Of a stretch of 64,000 bases of DNA, positions 45,953 through 60,728 are shown in pieces. The DNA is taken from assembly GCF_022227845.1 (NCBI RefSeq), contig NZ_JAJNQN010000001.1, positions 1 to 64,000 of the forward strand. Reading direction: 5' to 3'. Every line of letters starts with the position of its first letter. The first letter of the stretch is position 1. Source of the stretch: Ectothiorhodospira lacustris (GTDB lineage: Bacteria > Pseudomonadota > Gammaproteobacteria > Ectothiorhodospirales > Ectothiorhodospiraceae). The position numbers were made by a program, and so were the translations under genes. The notes beneath the pieces are model-generated. The model did no database searches. It saw only the letters and a program-made list of their open reading frames with translations, and was not told the origin of the DNA.

Positions 45953-46299
45953 TCCAAGGCCCCCTTCTTCCACTCGTAGATGAAGCCGATCACCAGGATA
46001 CCCAGAAACATGGCCATGGCGAGCAGACCGAACATACCGATCTCGTCCAGGGCCACCGCCCAAGGGAAGAGAAAGGCAATTTCCAGATCGAATATGATGA
46101 AGAGAATAGCCACCAGGTAGAACCTGATGTCGAATTTCATGCGGGAGTCTTCAAAGGCTTCGAAGCCGCACTCGTAGGGCGAATCCTTGGCGCTATCGGG
46201 CTTGCGTGGCCCCACGGCCATGCCGATTGCCAGGGGGATGACGCCGACAAGCAGCCCGATGCCAATGAACACCAGTATTGGCAGGTAGTTTTCCAGCAT
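45943..46299 (-). CDS. nuoA: NADH-quinone oxidoreductase subunit A
   Basis: 118 residues, three helices, from the ATG preceded by GGAGGAGAGGG. Conserved [32 protein letters not shown] loop is complete. First gene of nuoABCDEFGHIJKLMN. Upstream, 46300-46666 carries a promoter and no gene. Confidence 0.97.
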   Translation of the reverse strand: MLENYLPILVFIGIGLLVGVIPLAIGMAVGPRKPDSAKDSPYECGFEAFEDSRMKFDIRFYLVAILFIIFDLEIAFLFPWAVALDEIGMFGLLAMAMFLGILVIGFIYEWKKGALEWE

Positions 46300-46441
46300 T
46301 TCCCTCTCCTCCTGACCCATCGCTAACGGGCATGAGACAGGACTTGGTGATTTTTCGTGTACCCATGACTTAAGTCCAGGCACATCTTTTTATTAGTTAT
46401 TTGAGCCGGCGTAAAGTGCCAATGCTTCTGAAGTCCGGGCG

Positions 46442-46471
46442 AGTCTAGGACACCCATAAAAAAAGTGTCAA
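46442..46471 (-). promoter_or_regulatory. Sigma70-type promoter of the nuo operon
   Basis: Minus strand TTGACA (46466-46471), 18-bp spacer rich in T, TAGACT (46442-46447): a consensus -35 and a four-of-six -10. The start is near 46435, giving a leader of about 135 nt before nuoA. It lies between tRNA-Leu and nuoA in an AT-rich stretch. Confidence 0.65.
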
Positions 46472-46666
46472 GCTCCCAATAAAACCAATGAATTGATGAA
46501 CCAGCAAATTATTTTGATGACCCGCAATATCCAGCCTATGGAAGGGCTGGTTTGCCGCCACAAAATCCCATCGACGGACAGGCACCGGATTCACCGGACA
46601 GGGTGACTCACTCGGAAAAAACCGAGGCCTGCTCTGGATGCAGGATCAGGACTGAAAGGATAAAGA

Positions 46667-46751
46667 TGGTGCAGATGGTCGGACTCGAACCGACACGGCT
46701 TTCGCCACCGCCCCCTCAAGACGGCGTGTCTACCAATTCCACCACATCTGC
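46667..46751 (-). tRNA. tRNA-Leu (GAG)
   Basis: 85 nt with encoded CCA and a long variable arm typical of tRNA-Leu. The anticodon arm reads CCGTC-TTGAGGG-GGCGG, giving anticodon GAG. It sits just downstream of secG, the same arrangement as secG-leuU in E. coli. Confidence 0.95.
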
Positions 46752-46865
46752 AATATCGACTACTGAGGTCCCGGCAGCTTGCCGCGCTGCGTCAGCTTGG
46801 CCGCCGGACCGGCATTCTATCAGAAACCGCGCCGGGGTGAACCCCGAATTTCGCTTTATTTCCAA

Positions 46866-47216
46866 TCAATTCGGCACATCAGCAGGCACATCACGCGCAC
46901 CGTTGGCGGGCACCTGATCCACCGGCTGCTCGATGACACGCGGTGCGGTGTCGATCAGATCGATGACGCTGGGCGCCTCGGGCCGGTTGGCCACCAGATA
47001 CGCCAGCGCCAGGCTGTTGACGAAAAAGGCGGTGGCCGTGAAGGCGGTGGCGCGACTGAGGACATTCGCAGAACCACGGGCCCCGAAGACGGTGGCGGAG
47101 GCGCCGCTGCCGAACGCCGCACCGGCATCCGCACCCTTACCGTGCTGCAGCAGGATCAGGGCGATCAGTCCAATGGCCAGGATGACCTGGATAACGAGCA
47201 AAATGCCATACAGCAT
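46866..47216 (-). CDS. secG: Preprotein translocase subunit SecG
   Basis: 116 residues, two helices (YGILLVIQVILAIGLIALIL and TAFTATAFFVNSLALAYL) joined by a Gly/Ala-rich loop containing LLQHGKGADAGAAFGSGASATVFG, the SecG signature. Accessory subunit of SecYEG. 7 bp after tpiA. The C-terminal tail is Pro/Asp-rich. Confidence 0.95.
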   Translation of the reverse strand: MLYGILLVIQVILAIGLIALILLQHGKGADAGAAFGSGASATVFGARGSANVLSRATAFTATAFFVNSLALAYLVANRPEAPSVIDLIDTAPRVIEQPVDQVPANGARDVPADVPN

Positions 47217-47223
47217 GACGATT

Positions 47224-47985
47224 TCAACCTGCTTGTTCTGCGGCCTTGCAGATTGCCAGGAAATCCGAGGCCTTGAGTGAGGCGCCGCCGATCAGGCCGC
47301 CATCGATATCGGGTTGTGCAAACAGCTCGGCGGCGTTATCGGCTTTGACGCTGCCGCCATACAGGATACGAACCTTCTGCGCCACGGCCGGATCCCGGTC
47401 CGCCAGACGGGCGCGGATAAAGGCGTGGACCGCCTGCGCCTGTTCCGGCGTGGCGGTCCTGCCGGTACCGATGGCCCAGACGGGCTCATAGGCAATCACG
47501 GCATCCGCCAGGGCTTCAATCCCCACCCGCTCCAGCACGGCATCCAGCTGGCGCGCCACAACGGATTCGGTGACCCCGCCTTCACGCTCTTCCAACAACT
47601 CACCCACGCACAAAATGGGGGTGAGACCATGGCGGCGGGCGGCGGCAAACTTACGCGCGGTAAAGGCATCATCCTCACCGTACAGGGCACGGCGTTCGGA
47701 ATGACCCACGATCACGCACGTGCATCCCATGTCCCGCAGCATGTCGCCGGACACCTCGCCGGTGAAGGCACCGCTGTCCTGATCCGACACATCTTGGGCG
47801 CCCAGGGCGATCCTGCCATCCCGGCACAATCCCGCCACCTGTTCCAGATACACGAAAGGCGGACAGACCGCCACGTCCACCTTGCCCAGACCGCTCACGG
47901 AACCCACCAGTTCCTGCATCAGGACCTGGTTGGCATTGCGTGAACCATTCAACTTCCAGTTACCGGCTACCAGGGGCCTGCGCAT
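47224..47985 (-). CDS. tpiA: Triosephosphate isomerase
   Basis: 253 residues, TIM barrel. N-terminal GNWKLNG with catalytic lysine, VGHSERR with catalytic histidine, and AYEPVWAIGTG with the catalytic glutamate; phosphate-binding loop LYGGSV and GLIGGASL follow. Between secG and glmM. Confidence 0.97.
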   Translation of the reverse strand: MRRPLVAGNWKLNGSRNANQVLMQELVGSVSGLGKVDVAVCPPFVYLEQVAGLCRDGRIALGAQDVSDQDSGAFTGEVSGDMLRDMGCTCVIVGHSERRALYGEDDAFTARKFAAARRHGLTPILCVGELLEEREGGVTESVVARQLDAVLERVGIEALADAVIAYEPVWAIGTGRTATPEQAQAVHAFIRARLADRDPAVAQKVRILYGGSVKADNAAELFAQPDIDGGLIGGASLKASDFLAICKAAEQAG

Positions 47986-48060
47986 GAATCTGCTCCTGAG
48001 TTCGCACTGCGTGTTGTATGGAGCCGGGAATCCTACCTTCGCGGCGCGGATAAATCAATT

Positions 48061-49413
48061 TCATCCTGTCTCGGCGGCCCGGCGTACCACTTCCGCCAGT
48101 TCCTGGGCGATACGTCCCACCAGACGCATGTCGGACCCTTCCACCATCACGCGCACCAGGGGTTCGGTACCCGAGGGACGCAACAGGACGCGCCCGCGAC
48201 CGGCCAGGGTGGATTCGGCGGCCTTCAGCGCCGCAGCAATCTCCTGGTGATCCAGCAACGTGGCACGGGGCATGGCGGCGTTGATAGGTACGTTCACCAA
48301 GGTTTGCGGGTATTTTTCCATCACCGCCTTCAGCGCCGACAGCGGCCGTCCCGAAGAACGCATGACCTCAAGAATCTGCAGGGCTGCCAAGATACCGTCT
48401 CCGCTACTGCTGCGATCCAGGCAGATCAGATGCCCGGAGGACTCCCCCCCCAGCACCCAGCCCTCCGACTGCAGGGCCTCCATCACATAGCGGTCCCCCA
48501 CGGCGGCACGGCGAAACGGGATCCCCTTGGCCGAGAGGGCCTGCTCAAGACCTAGATTGCTCATGAGGGTGCCCACCACCCCCCCCTGCAGGATGCCGTC
48601 CTCGTGCCGGGCCAGGGCGATGATGCACAAGGCCTGATCACCATCCACCACCTCACCCTTTTCGTCCACCAGGATCAGGCGGTCGCCGTCCCCGTCCAGG
48701 GCGATGCCCAGGTCCGCCTGATGAAACAGCACCGCGGTCTGGAGCTGCTTGGGATGAAGGGAGCCACAGCCCTCATTGATATTGAAACCGTCCGGCTCCA
48801 CGCCGACGGGAATCACTTCGGCGCCCAATTCCTCAAACACATGAGGGGCCACCGCATAGGTGGCACCGTGAGCGCAGTCGACGACGATCCTGAGTCCACG
48901 CAAGGTCGTGCCGGTGGGAATCGTGCCCTTGCAGAATTCGATATAGCGACCGGCGGCATCCACCATCCGCTCCACCTTTCCCAGGTCAGCGGAATCCACC
49001 GTCTCCATGGGTTTCTCCAACTCCGCCTCAATGGCCTGCTCCACGGCGTCCGGGAGCTTGCTCCCATTGGTGGAGAAGAATTTGAAACCGTTGTCGTAGT
49101 AGGGATTGTGAGAGGCGCTGATGACGATGCCGGCCGAAGCGCGGAAGGTGCGGGTCAGATAGGCCACGGCAGGGGTCGGCATGGGGCCGAGGAGGCGGAT
49201 ATCCACGCCGGCGGCGGACAGGCCGGCCTCCATGGCGGACTCGAACATGTAACCCGAGACCCGGGTGTCCTTGCCGATCAGGACCAGGCCCTTGCCGTCC
49301 TGTGCCAGCACCCGTCCGGCGGCCCAGCCCAGGCGCAGGGCAAAGTCCGGGGTCATGGGATGATGTCCGACACGGCCGCGGATGCCGTCGGTACCGAAGT
49401 ATTGTCTTTCCAT
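48061..49413 (-). CDS. glmM: Phosphoglucosamine mutase
   Basis: 450 residues. Interconverts glucosamine-6-phosphate and glucosamine-1-phosphate for peptidoglycan and LPS. N-terminal [11 protein letters not shown], phosphoserine loop [15 protein letters not shown], metal loop [10 protein letters not shown], sugar loop GGESSGH and phosphate loop [14 protein letters not shown] are all intact. Downstream of folP by 56 bp. Confidence 0.98.
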   Translation of the reverse strand: MERQYFGTDGIRGRVGHHPMTPDFALRLGWAAGRVLAQDGKGLVLIGKDTRVSGYMFESAMEAGLSAAGVDIRLLGPMPTPAVAYLTRTFRASAGIVISASHNPYYDNGFKFFSTNGSKLPDAVEQAIEAELEKPMETVDSADLGKVERMVDAAGRYIEFCKGTIPTGTTLRGLRIVVDCAHGATYAVAPHVFEELGAEVIPVGVEPDGFNINEGCGSLHPKQLQTAVLFHQADLGIALDGDGDRLILVDEKGEVVDGDQALCIIALARHEDGILQGGVVGTLMSNLGLEQALSAKGIPFRRAAVGDRYVMEALQSEGWVLGGESSGHLICLDRSSSGDGILAALQILEVMRSSGRPLSALKAVMEKYPQTLVNVPINAAMPRATLLDHQEIAAALKAAESTLAGRGRVLLRPSGTEPLVRVMVEGSDMRLVGRIAQELAEVVRRAAETG

Positions 49414-49469
49414 GGTCTTACCTGAGTCTGTCAGTGAGTCTGCCGGGGCAGTCTTGTCGTTATCATTGT

Positions 49470-50276
49470 CTATCCCAGGGCGGCCAGGACCCGCAAGGCA
49501 TCCCGGGTGGCCCCCACATCGTGGACACGCAGAATCCGGGCACCGCGCTGGGCTGCCAGCAAGGCCGCCGCCACGCTCCCCGTGACCCGTTCCCGGGGCG
49601 GGCGATCATCGCCGAGCATTTTACCGATCATGCTCTTGCGGGACACGCCCACCAGCAGGGGCAGTCCATTGACCGCCAGCGCCGACAGGTGATTCATGAG
49701 GGTGAGATTATGCGCATGGGTCTTGCCGAAACCAAACCCCGGGTCCAGTACCAAGCGATCCTCGCGGATACCGGCCTCAAGGCAGGCGGCCACCCGCGCG
49801 GCGAGAAAATCGCGCACCTCCGCCACCACATCGTCATAACGGGGATCCACCTGCATGCTGCGGGGCTCTCCCTGCATGTGCATCAGACAGACCTGAGCGC
49901 CCGTCCCGGCCGCCACCGCCAGGGCGCCGGGGGCCTGCAGGGCGAAGACATCATTGATCATGCCGGCGCCGGCGACACAGGCCGCGCGCATTACCTCCGG
50001 CTTGCTGGTATCCACCGAGATCAGCGCATTCACCCGCGAGGCAATGGCCTCAACCACCGGGATGACCCGGTCCAGCTCTTCCTGTAGGGACACCCCGGCC
50101 GAACCCGGACGGGTGGATTCCCCTCCCACGTCAATGATGCCCGCCCCCTCCTCCACCATGGCAAGCGCCCGCTCGATTGCCTGTCCCGGGGCCAGGAAAC
50201 GGCCGCCATCGGAGAAGGAATCCGGGGTGACGTTGAGAATACCCATGATCTGGGGCGGGTTGGTGCGATGGATCAT
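49470..50276 (-). CDS. folP: Dihydropteroate synthase
   Basis: 268 residues from ATG 50276 (MIHRTNPPQ). TIM barrel with [40 protein letters not shown] and [14 protein letters not shown] motifs. Joins pABA to the pterin in folate synthesis; target of sulfonamides. The 36-codon upstream extension crosses a terminator hairpin and is rejected. Confidence 0.97.
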   Translation of the reverse strand: MIHRTNPPQIMGILNVTPDSFSDGGRFLAPGQAIERALAMVEEGAGIIDVGGESTRPGSAGVSLQEELDRVIPVVEAIASRVNALISVDTSKPEVMRAACVAGAGMINDVFALQAPGALAVAAGTGAQVCLMHMQGEPRSMQVDPRYDDVVAEVRDFLAARVAACLEAGIREDRLVLDPGFGFGKTHAHNLTLMNHLSALAVNGLPLLVGVSRKSMIGKMLGDDRPPRERVTGSVAAALLAAQRGARILRVHDVGATRDALRVLAALG

Positions 50277-50330
50277 GTCTTGCGTCCAGGGATTGGAAAT
50301 TGACCGATGGCGGGGTACGAATAAAACAAA

Positions 50331-50380
50331 GAAGCCGCCCAGAGCAGGCGGCTTCTCCCAACGGGCCGTAACGGCCCGTT
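50331..50380 (-). terminator. Two hairpins between ftsH and folP
   Basis: Hairpin A (50331-50355): GAAGCCGCC/GGCGGCTTC, 7-nt loop, followed on the minus strand by TTTGTTTTATT, a reasonable intrinsic terminator. Hairpin B just upstream (around 50360-50380): AACGGGCC/GGCCCGTT. Together they probably limit read-through from ftsH into folP-glmM. Confidence 0.65.
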
Positions 50381-50399
50381 TCATACGGCCACGGGCGCA

Positions 50400-52322
<1,923 letters not shown>

Positions 52323-52370
52323 GGGTCTACCTCGACTTTGTCTGTCGTGTGCTCGTGGTTTTAACTGACC

Positions 52371-52994
52371 TTACACCAGTTTGACGCCCCTGGCCAACGC
52401 ATATACTTCCCGCGATCGGGAGCGTGACGCCTCGGGCTTGCGGATCTGGACCTTTTCGAACCGTCCGCGCAGGGTCTTCACGTAATCGTCAAAACCCGCC
52501 CCGTGGAAAAGTTTGACCAGGAAATCACCGCCGGGTTTCAACACCCGGCCTGCCGTATCCAGGGCCAGCTCCGCCAGGTACATGGCCCGAGGCTGATCCA
52601 CGGCCTCCACACCACTGGTATTGGGGGCCATGTCGCAGATTACAAGGTCTGCCGGCTCACCCCCCAGGGCGGCGAGGATGGCCTCCAGGACGTCCTCCTC
52701 GTGAAAATCCCCCTGGATGAACGTCACCCCCTCAATGACATCCATGGGCAGGATATCGGAGGCGATCACCCGGCCCTTGCGACCCACCTCGCCGACGGCG
52801 AACTGGGTCCAGCCGCCGGGGGCGGCGCCCAGGTCCAGCACCTGCATGCCGGGCCGGATAATCCGGTCGCGGGCCTGGATCTCCTGCAGCTTGTAGACGG
52901 CGCGGGAGCGCCAGCCTTCCTGCTGCGCCTTCTGGACGAAGGGATCGCTGAAATGTTCCTTGAGCCAGCGGCTACTGGTCTTGCTGCGTGCCAT
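52371..52994 (-). CDS. rlmE: 23S rRNA 2'-O-ribose methyltransferase RlmE (FtsJ)
   Basis: 207 residues. SAM motif [14 protein letters not shown], then [13 protein letters not shown] and the catalytic lysine segment FLVKLFHG. Methylates U2552 of 23S rRNA. Divergent from yhbY and directly upstream of ftsH, the same arrangement as in E. coli. Confidence 0.97.
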   Translation of the reverse strand: MARSKTSSRWLKEHFSDPFVQKAQQEGWRSRAVYKLQEIQARDRIIRPGMQVLDLGAAPGGWTQFAVGEVGRKGRVIASDILPMDVIEGVTFIQGDFHEEDVLEAILAALGGEPADLVICDMAPNTSGVEAVDQPRAMYLAELALDTAGRVLKPGGDFLVKLFHGAGFDDYVKTLRGRFEKVQIRKPEASRSRSREVYALARGVKLV

Positions 52995-53184
52995 GGGTAC
53001 GGGTTTCCGGGGGTTACTTCCTGCGGACGTCGGATCGGCGGGCGATGTTGCCCGGGGTCAGACTCCTACAGCGGGTGAGTGCATGCTAGACTCGGCATCC
53101 CTGGAACGGCCCGCATGCCCCGGCCGCCCTGTCATCTCGCGGGAACCTCCCGCGCCTTGGTTATTCTTGCGGATTTTCCCTGAC

Positions 53185-53475
53185 ATGCCCATCGAAAGAC
53201 ACATCAAGCACCTGCGTGCCCTGGCGCACTCCCGTAAACCCGTGGTCAGCCTCGGCCGCAACGGCCTCACCGAACCGGTCATGGAGGAAATCCGCCGGGC
53301 GCTGGATCACCATGAACTCATCAAGATCAAAGTGGCCATCGGCGATCGGGAGCAGCGAGATGCGGCGGTCAGTGAAATCTGCGGGCAAACCGGGGCGGAA
53401 CTGGTACAGCGGGTGGGATTCATCGCCACCCTGTTCCGACGCAATCCGGAAAAGCCGGTGATCGAACTGCCCTGA
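53185..53475 (+). CDS. yhbY: RNA-binding CRM-domain protein YhbY
   Basis: 96 residues from ATG 53185. CRM/KH-like fold: RALAHSRKPVVSLGRNGLTEPVMEEIRRALDHHELIKIKV and the GTELVQRVGFIATLFRR-type C-terminus. Associates with pre-50S particles. Divergent from rlmE across a 190-bp gap (52995-53184) with no recognisable gene. Longer upstream frame is rejected because similarity begins at MPIERHIK. Confidence 0.93.
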   Translation: MPIERHIKHLRALAHSRKPVVSLGRNGLTEPVMEEIRRALDHHELIKIKVAIGDREQRDAAVSEICGQTGAELVQRVGFIATLFRRNPEKPVIELP

Positions 53476-53481
53476 ATCCCG

Positions 53482-53510
53482 CAGCCCTTCTCCCCGGGGG
53501 AGAAGGGCTG
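53482..53510. terminator. Hairpin between convergent yhbY and greA
   Basis: Long GC stem CAGCCCTTCTCCCC/GGGGAGAAGGGCTG with a minimal loop, between converging genes. No long T-run, so perhaps weak but bidirectional. Confidence 0.6.
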
Positions 53511-53520
53511 TCCGCGGCCA

Positions 53521-53997
53521 TCAACGGTAGTGTACCGCCAGGATCTCGAAGTGTTTCTCCCCGCCCGGGGCGCTGAAGTGGATCTCGTCCCCTTCATGCT
53601 TGCCGATCAGGGCCCGGGCGATGGGTGAGTTCACCGAAATCAGGCCCGCCTTGATGTCGGCCTCGTCGTCCCCCACGATCTGGTAGGTCACCTCCGCGTC
53701 CGAATCCAGGTCCACCAGTTCGACGGTGGCGCCAAAGACCACCTTGCCGCCGGCACTGAGGGTGGTCACGTCGATGATCTGTGCGTTGGAGAGCTTGGCC
53801 TCCAGATCCTTGATACGTCCTTCGATGAACCCCTGCTGCTCCCGTGCGGCATGGTATTCGGCATTTTCCTTCAGATCGCCATGGGCACGGGCCTCGGCAA
53901 TGGCGGCAATCACCCGCGGACGATCCTCGCTCTTGAGGCGCTGCAACTCCGCCTTGAGCAATTCGGCCCCACGTACCGTCAAAGGCGTCTTGTTCAT
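53521..53997 (-). CDS. greA: Transcription elongation factor GreA
   Basis: 158 residues. N-terminal coiled coil (about 8-75, with [30 protein letters not shown] carrying the acidic tip) and a C-terminal FKBP-like domain ([29 protein letters not shown]). Rescues backtracked RNA polymerase. Its start overlaps the carB stop by 4 nt, giving a carB-greA coupling. Confidence 0.97.
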   Translation of the reverse strand: MNKTPLTVRGAELLKAELQRLKSEDRPRVIAAIAEARAHGDLKENAEYHAAREQQGFIEGRIKDLEAKLSNAQIIDVTTLSAGGKVVFGATVELVDLDSDAEVTYQIVGDDEADIKAGLISVNSPIARALIGKHEGDEIHFSAPGGEKHFEILAVHYR

Positions 53998-56900
53998 GAG
54001 CGGATCTCCTTGTGCATGTCCTGCAGGCAGTACACCTGGTCGCTGTCCAGGTATTCCAGGGCCTGGACCGTGGCATAGGCGCCGGCCAGGGTGGTGGTAT
54101 AGGTCACCTTGTGCTGTAGGGCCTCGCGGCGGATCGTGAAGGAATCCGCGATGGCCTGCTTACCTTCGGTGGTGTTGATGATCAGGCTGATCTCGTCGTT
54201 CTTGATCATATCGACGATATGGGGACGACCTTCGGTCACCTTGTTGATGCGCGCGCAGGCCACGCCGGCGTCCTCCAGGGCCTGGGCGGTACCCTGGGTG
54301 GCGATCAGCTCGAAACCATGGGCGACCAGCTCCTTCGCCACCTGGATGATGCCGGGCTTGTCCACCTCGCGCACGCTGATGAAGGCCTTGCCGGTCTCGG
54401 GCAGCTTGACGCCTGCACCCAGCTGGCTCTTGGCAAAGGCCTCGGGGAAGCTGCGGCCCATGCCCATGACCTCACCGGTGGACTTCATCTCGGGGCCGAG
54501 AATGGGGTCCACGCCGGGGAACTTGATGAAGGGGAAAACGGCTTCCTTCACCGAATAGTAGTCAGGTACCACGGTCCGGGTGGCGCCCTGCTCCACCAGA
54601 GAGCGGCCGGCCATGCAGCGGGCGGCGATCTTGGCCAGAGGCATGCCGACGGCCTTGGAGACGAAGGGCACGGTACGGGAAGCGCGGGGGTTCACCTCCA
54701 GCACGAAGATGCGGTCCCGCTGAATGGCGAACTGGGTATTCATCAGTCCCACCACACCCAGGGCCAAAGCCATCTTGCGCACCTGTGCGATGATCTCGTC
54801 CTGCAGCGCCATGCTCAGGCTGTAGGGCGGCAGGGAACAGGCAGAGTCACCGGAATGCACACCGGCCTGTTCGATATGCTGCATGATGCCGCCGATGAGT
54901 ACGTCCTTGCCGTCGCAGATGGCGTCCACGTCCACCTCCACGGCATCATCCAGGAAGCGATCCAGCAGCACCGGCGCATCATTGGACACCTTCACCGCGT
55001 CACGCATGTAGCGCCGCAGATCGGACTCGTTATAGACGATCTCCATGGCGCGGCCGCCCAGCACGTAGGAGGGGCGTACCACCACCGGATAGCCGATGGC
55101 CTCGGCGTGACGTACCGCCTCGTCCACGCTGCGGGCGGTGCGGTTGGGAGGCTGGACCAGTTCCAGCTTCTCGATCAGCTGCTGGAAGCGCTCCCGGTCC
55201 TCCGCCAGGTCGATGCAATCGGGGGTGGTGCCGATCACCGGCGCACCGGCGGCCTCCAGGTCCCGGGCCAGCTTCAGCGGGGTCTGGCCACCAAACTGGA
55301 TGATGATGCCCTTGGGTTTTTCCAGGTGCACGATCTCCAGCACGTCCTCCAGGGTCAGCGGTTCGAAGAACAGCCGGTCGGAGGTATCGTAGTCGGTGGA
55401 AACGGTCTCCGGGTTGCAGTTGACCATGATGGTCTCATACCCGTCCTCGCGCATGGCCAGGGCGGCATGCACGCAGCAGTAGTCGAACTCGATCCCCTGC
55501 CCGATACGGTTGGGGCCGCCGCCCAGCACCATGATCTTCTCGCGGCCGGAGGGGTTGGCCTCGCACTCTTCCTCATAGGTGGAGTACATGTAGTCGGTGG
55601 TGGAGGCGAACTCGGCGGCACAGGAATCCACCCGCTTGTAAACGGGGTGGATGCCCAACTCGTGGCGATAGGCACGCACGGTCCGTTCGGTCTCGTTGAG
55701 CAGCTTGGCCAGACGGCGGTCGGAGAAACCGTACTGCTTGAGGGTGAACAGGGTCTGACGATCCAGGTCTTTCAGAGATCGGGTCTTGAGGTCCTGCTCG
55801 ATGTCCACCAGCTCCTGGATCTGGGCCAGGAACCAGGGATCGACGCGGCTGAGCTCATGCACCTGCTCCAGGGTCAGACCGAAACGGAAGGCATCGGCCA
55901 CGTACCAGATGCGCTCGGGACCGGCATCCGCCAGTTCGCTGCGGATGGTGGACTCGGCGTCTTCTCCGTTCAGATCCACCATCTCGTTGAGACCGTCACT
56001 GCCGGTCTCCAGGCTGCGCAGGGCCTTCTGGAAAGATTCCTGGAAGGTACGGCCGATGGCCATGGCCTCACCCACGGACTTCATCTGGGTCGTCAGCTTG
56101 GCCTTCGCGCTGGGGAACTTCTCGAAGGTGAACCGAGGAATCTTGGTCACCACGTAATCGATGGACGGCTCGAAGGAGGCCGGGGTCACCCCGCCGGTGA
56201 TCTCGTTGCGAAGCTCATCCAGGGTGAAGCCAACGGCCAGCTTGGCCGCCACCTTGGCGATGGGGAAGCCGGTGGCCTTGGAGGCCAGGGCCGAGGAGCG
56301 GGACACCCGGGGATTCATCTCGATGACCACCAGACGACCGTCCTGCGGATTCACAGCGAACTGCACGTTGGAACCGCCGGTATCCACACCGATCTTGCGC
56401 AGCACCGCCAGGGAGGCGTTGCGCATGATCTGGTATTCCTTGTCCGTCAGGGTCTGGGCCGGGGCCACGGTGATGGAGTCACCGGTATGGACGCCCATGG
56501 GATCCAGGTTCTCGATGGAGCAGATGATGATGCAGTTGTCCGCACGGTCGCGGACCACCTCCATCTCGTACTCCTTCCAGCCCAGCACGGATTCCTCCAC
56601 CTGCACCTCGTTGACCGGGGACAGGTCCAGGCCGCGCCTGACGATCTCTTCGTATTCTTCCCGGTTGTAGGCGATGCCGCCGCCGCTGCCGCCCATGGTG
56701 AAGGACGGGCGGATGATGATGGGATAACCGATCTCCGGCTGCACCCGCTGGGCCTCTTCCCAGCTGTTGACCATGAAGGCCATGGGTGAGGCCAGGCCGA
56801 TCTCGTCCATGGCCTGACGGAAGCGTTCCCGGTCCTCGGCCATGTCGATGGCGTCTTCGGTGGCGCCGATCAGTTCCACGCCGAACTGTTCCAGCACGCC

Positions 56901-57215
56901 GTTGCGGGCCAGATCCAGGGCACAGTTGAGGGCGGTCTGCCCGCCCATGGTGGGCAGGACCGCGTCCGGGCGCTCCCGTTCGATGATGCGGGCAACGGTC
57001 TTCCACTCCACCGGCTCGATATAGACGGCATCGGCCATCTCCGGATCGGTCATGATGGTAGCCGGGTTGGAATTCACCAGGATGACCCGGTAACCCTCTT
57101 CGCGCAGGGCCTTGCAGGCCTGGGCACCGGAGTAGTCAAACTCACAGGCCTGGCCGATGACGATGGGGCCGGCGCCTATGATGAGGATACTCTGGATGTC
57201 GGTTCTCTTTGGCAT
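53994..57215 (-). CDS. carB: Carbamoyl-phosphate synthase large subunit
   Basis: 1073 residues, the E. coli length. Two homologous ATP-grasp halves (N-terminal [20 protein letters not shown]; second half [20 protein letters not shown]), an oligomerisation region between them and an MGS-like allosteric domain at about 935-1073. Makes carbamoyl phosphate for arginine and pyrimidines. Separated from carA by 160 bp (57216-57375), which holds a small GC hairpin (CGGCGCC/GGCGCCG near 57240) and no gene. Confidence 0.98.
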   Translation of the reverse strand: MPKRTDIQSILIIGAGPIVIGQACEFDYSGAQACKALREEGYRVILVNSNPATIMTDPEMADAVYIEPVEWKTVARIIERERPDAVLPTMGGQTALNCALDLARNGVLEQFGVELIGATEDAIDMAEDRERFRQAMDEIGLASPMAFMVNSWEEAQRVQPEIGYPIIIRPSFTMGGSGGGIAYNREEYEEIVRRGLDLSPVNEVQVEESVLGWKEYEMEVVRDRADNCIIICSIENLDPMGVHTGDSITVAPAQTLTDKEYQIMRNASLAVLRKIGVDTGGSNVQFAVNPQDGRLVVIEMNPRVSRSSALASKATGFPIAKVAAKLAVGFTLDELRNEITGGVTPASFEPSIDYVVTKIPRFTFEKFPSAKAKLTTQMKSVGEAMAIGRTFQESFQKALRSLETGSDGLNEMVDLNGEDAESTIRSELADAGPERIWYVADAFRFGLTLEQVHELSRVDPWFLAQIQELVDIEQDLKTRSLKDLDRQTLFTLKQYGFSDRRLAKLLNETERTVRAYRHELGIHPVYKRVDSCAAEFASTTDYMYSTYEEECEANPSGREKIMVLGGGPNRIGQGIEFDYCCVHAALAMREDGYETIMVNCNPETVSTDYDTSDRLFFEPLTLEDVLEIVHLEKPKGIIIQFGGQTPLKLARDLEAAGAPVIGTTPDCIDLAEDRERFQQLIEKLELVQPPNRTARSVDEAVRHAEAIGYPVVVRPSYVLGGRAMEIVYNESDLRRYMRDAVKVSNDAPVLLDRFLDDAVEVDVDAICDGKDVLIGGIMQHIEQAGVHSGDSACSLPPYSLSMALQDEIIAQVRKMALALGVVGLMNTQFAIQRDRIFVLEVNPRASRTVPFVSKAVGMPLAKIAARCMAGRSLVEQGATRTVVPDYYSVKEAVFPFIKFPGVDPILGPEMKSTGEVMGMGRSFPEAFAKSQLGAGVKLPETGKAFISVREVDKPGIIQVAKELVAHGFELIATQGTAQALEDAGVACARINKVTEGRPHIVDMIKNDEISLIINTTEGKQAIADSFTIRREALQHKVTYTTTLAGAYATVQALEYLDSDQVYCLQDMHKEIRS

Positions 57216-57375
57216 GGGTGTCCTACCGTGAACAGCCCGGCGCCTTCAGGGGCGCCGGCGGGCAAAATGGGGGGCGGTCTTTATGGGTCGGATCAGGTGC
57301 CGTAGCAGCGCCATCCAAATCGAAACGAGCAGGCCCGGACGACGCTTGGAAAGTACTTCATGACACGCCGAGTCC

Positions 57376-58509
57376 TCAGCCCTGATGGGCTCGCATCATG
57401 TCGATGAACCGGTCGAACTGCGGCGCCACGTCCTCGGGACCGGGGCTCGCCTCCGGGTGTCCCTGGAAGCTCAGGGCCGGACGGTCGGTCAGTTCGATGC
57501 CCTGCAAGGTCCCGTCGAACAGGGAACGGTGGCCCGCGCGGGCATTGCCCGGCAGGGTCTGCTCGTCGATGGCAAAGCCGTGGTTCTGACTGGAGATCAT
57601 CACCTTCCCGGTGGCCAGATCCTGGACGGGATGATTGGCACCGTGATGGCCGAACTTCATCTTCACGGACTTGGCGCCCACGGACAGTCCCAGCAGCTGA
57701 TGCCCCAGGCAGATACCGTACAGGGGAACATTTTTTTCCAGCAGTCCCTGGATGCCGCGGATGGCATAGTCGCACGGAGCCGGGTCACCGGGGCCGTTGG
57801 AAAGCAGGACGCCGTCCGGGTTCAGGGCCAGAATCTCCTCGGCGGTACTGGTACCGGGCACGACGGTAATCCGGCACCCCCGATCCGCCAGCAGACGCAG
57901 CATGTTGCGCTTGACGCCGAAGTCGTAGCAGACCACATGGAAAGGACGCTCGGCAGGTCCCGGGCGATAACCTTCGCCCAGGGCCCAGCTACCTTCCGTC
58001 CATTCGTACGCCGCTGCCGTGGTAACGGTCTTCGCCAGATCCATGCCGTTGATGCCCGGGAAGGCACGGGCGGCCTCCAAGGCCTTGGCCTCGTCCACCT
58101 CGCCGGCCATGATGCAGCCGTTCTGGGCGCCCTTTTCCCGCAGCAGGCGGGTCAGGCGACGGGTGTCCACGCCGGTGATGGCGACGATACCGTGACGCTT
58201 GAGGTAGTCGGGCAGGGATTCGGCGGCACGCCAGCTGGACATGCGCGCAGGCACGTGGCGGACGATCAGGCCGGCGGCCTGGGGCCCGGCGGCCTCTTCA
58301 TCTTCGGGATTGATGCCGGTATTGCCGATGTGGGGATAGGTGAGCGTCACCATCTGACGCGAATAGGAGGGATCCGTGAGGATTTCCTGATAACCGGTCA
58401 TGGATGTATTGAACACGACTTCACCCACGGTGGTTCCTTCCGCACCCAGGGCGTAACCGTGAAACAGACTGCCATCTTCCAAAGCCAGCAAGGCGGGTGT
58501 GGTTCTCAA
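57376..58509 (-). CDS. carA: Carbamoyl-phosphate synthase small subunit (TTG start)
   Basis: 377 residues from a TTG preceded by a strong GGAGGA at 5-nt spacing; the next residues [21 protein letters not shown] align with family N-termini. E. coli carA also uses UUG. Class I glutaminase triad: Cys in [10 protein letters not shown] and His/Glu in [10 protein letters not shown]. Provides ammonia to CarB. The frame is open 29 codons further upstream through a leader hairpin, which is rejected. Confidence 0.96.
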   Translation of the reverse strand: MRTTPALLALEDGSLFHGYALGAEGTTVGEVVFNTSMTGYQEILTDPSYSRQMVTLTYPHIGNTGINPEDEEAAGPQAAGLIVRHVPARMSSWRAAESLPDYLKRHGIVAITGVDTRRLTRLLREKGAQNGCIMAGEVDEAKALEAARAFPGINGMDLAKTVTTAAAYEWTEGSWALGEGYRPGPAERPFHVVCYDFGVKRNMLRLLADRGCRITVVPGTSTAEEILALNPDGVLLSNGPGDPAPCDYAIRGIQGLLEKNVPLYGICLGHQLLGLSVGAKSVKMKFGHHGANHPVQDLATGKVMISSQNHGFAIDEQTLPGNARAGHRSLFDGTLQGIELTDRPALSFQGHPEASPGPEDVAPQFDRFIDMMRAHQG

Positions 58510-58532
58510 AGAGTCCTCCGGCACACATAGAA

Positions 58533-58565
58533 ACAGGGCGGGTTGGGAGACCCAACCAGCCCTGT
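58533..58565 (-). terminator. Long hairpin in the carA leader
   Basis: 15-bp stem with one mismatch (ACAGGGC-GGTTGGG and complement) and a 3-nt loop, ending about 23 nt upstream of the carA start and followed on the minus strand by TTTCTATG. Either a dapB-carA boundary terminator or an attenuator in the carA leader. Confidence 0.55.
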
Positions 58566-58648
58566 CAGGGATTTCAAGACCTGTTGAATGGCACAAATTC
58601 TAGCGGATCAGGGCCATTTCGTCCAATGAGCCCCGCCGCCGGGGCGGC

Positions 58649-60603
<1,955 letters not shown>

Positions 60604-60701
60604 GATTACCGTGGGTCTTGCAGAAACGTTAAAGCCCGCAGACCGGCACATGCCCCTTTTGAGGGCACCTGCCGGTCAACGGACCCGGATGCCGTGGAAA
60701 A

Positions 60702-60721
60702 GGCCCGTCCTGGAACGGGCC
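60702..60721 (-). terminator. Hairpin in dnaK-dnaJ gap
   Basis: GGCCCGT/ACGGGCC stem, 6-nt loop, followed on the minus strand by TTTTCC, 8 bp after dnaK. A second 8-bp stem GACCGGCA/TGCCGGTC encloses 60641-60677. These may reduce dnaJ relative to dnaK, as expected stoichiometrically. Confidence 0.5.
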
Positions 60722-60728
60722 CTGACCG

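Noticed and set aside
54219-56789. An 856-codon plus-strand frame over carB
   Set aside because: Antisense shadow caused by strong codon bias.
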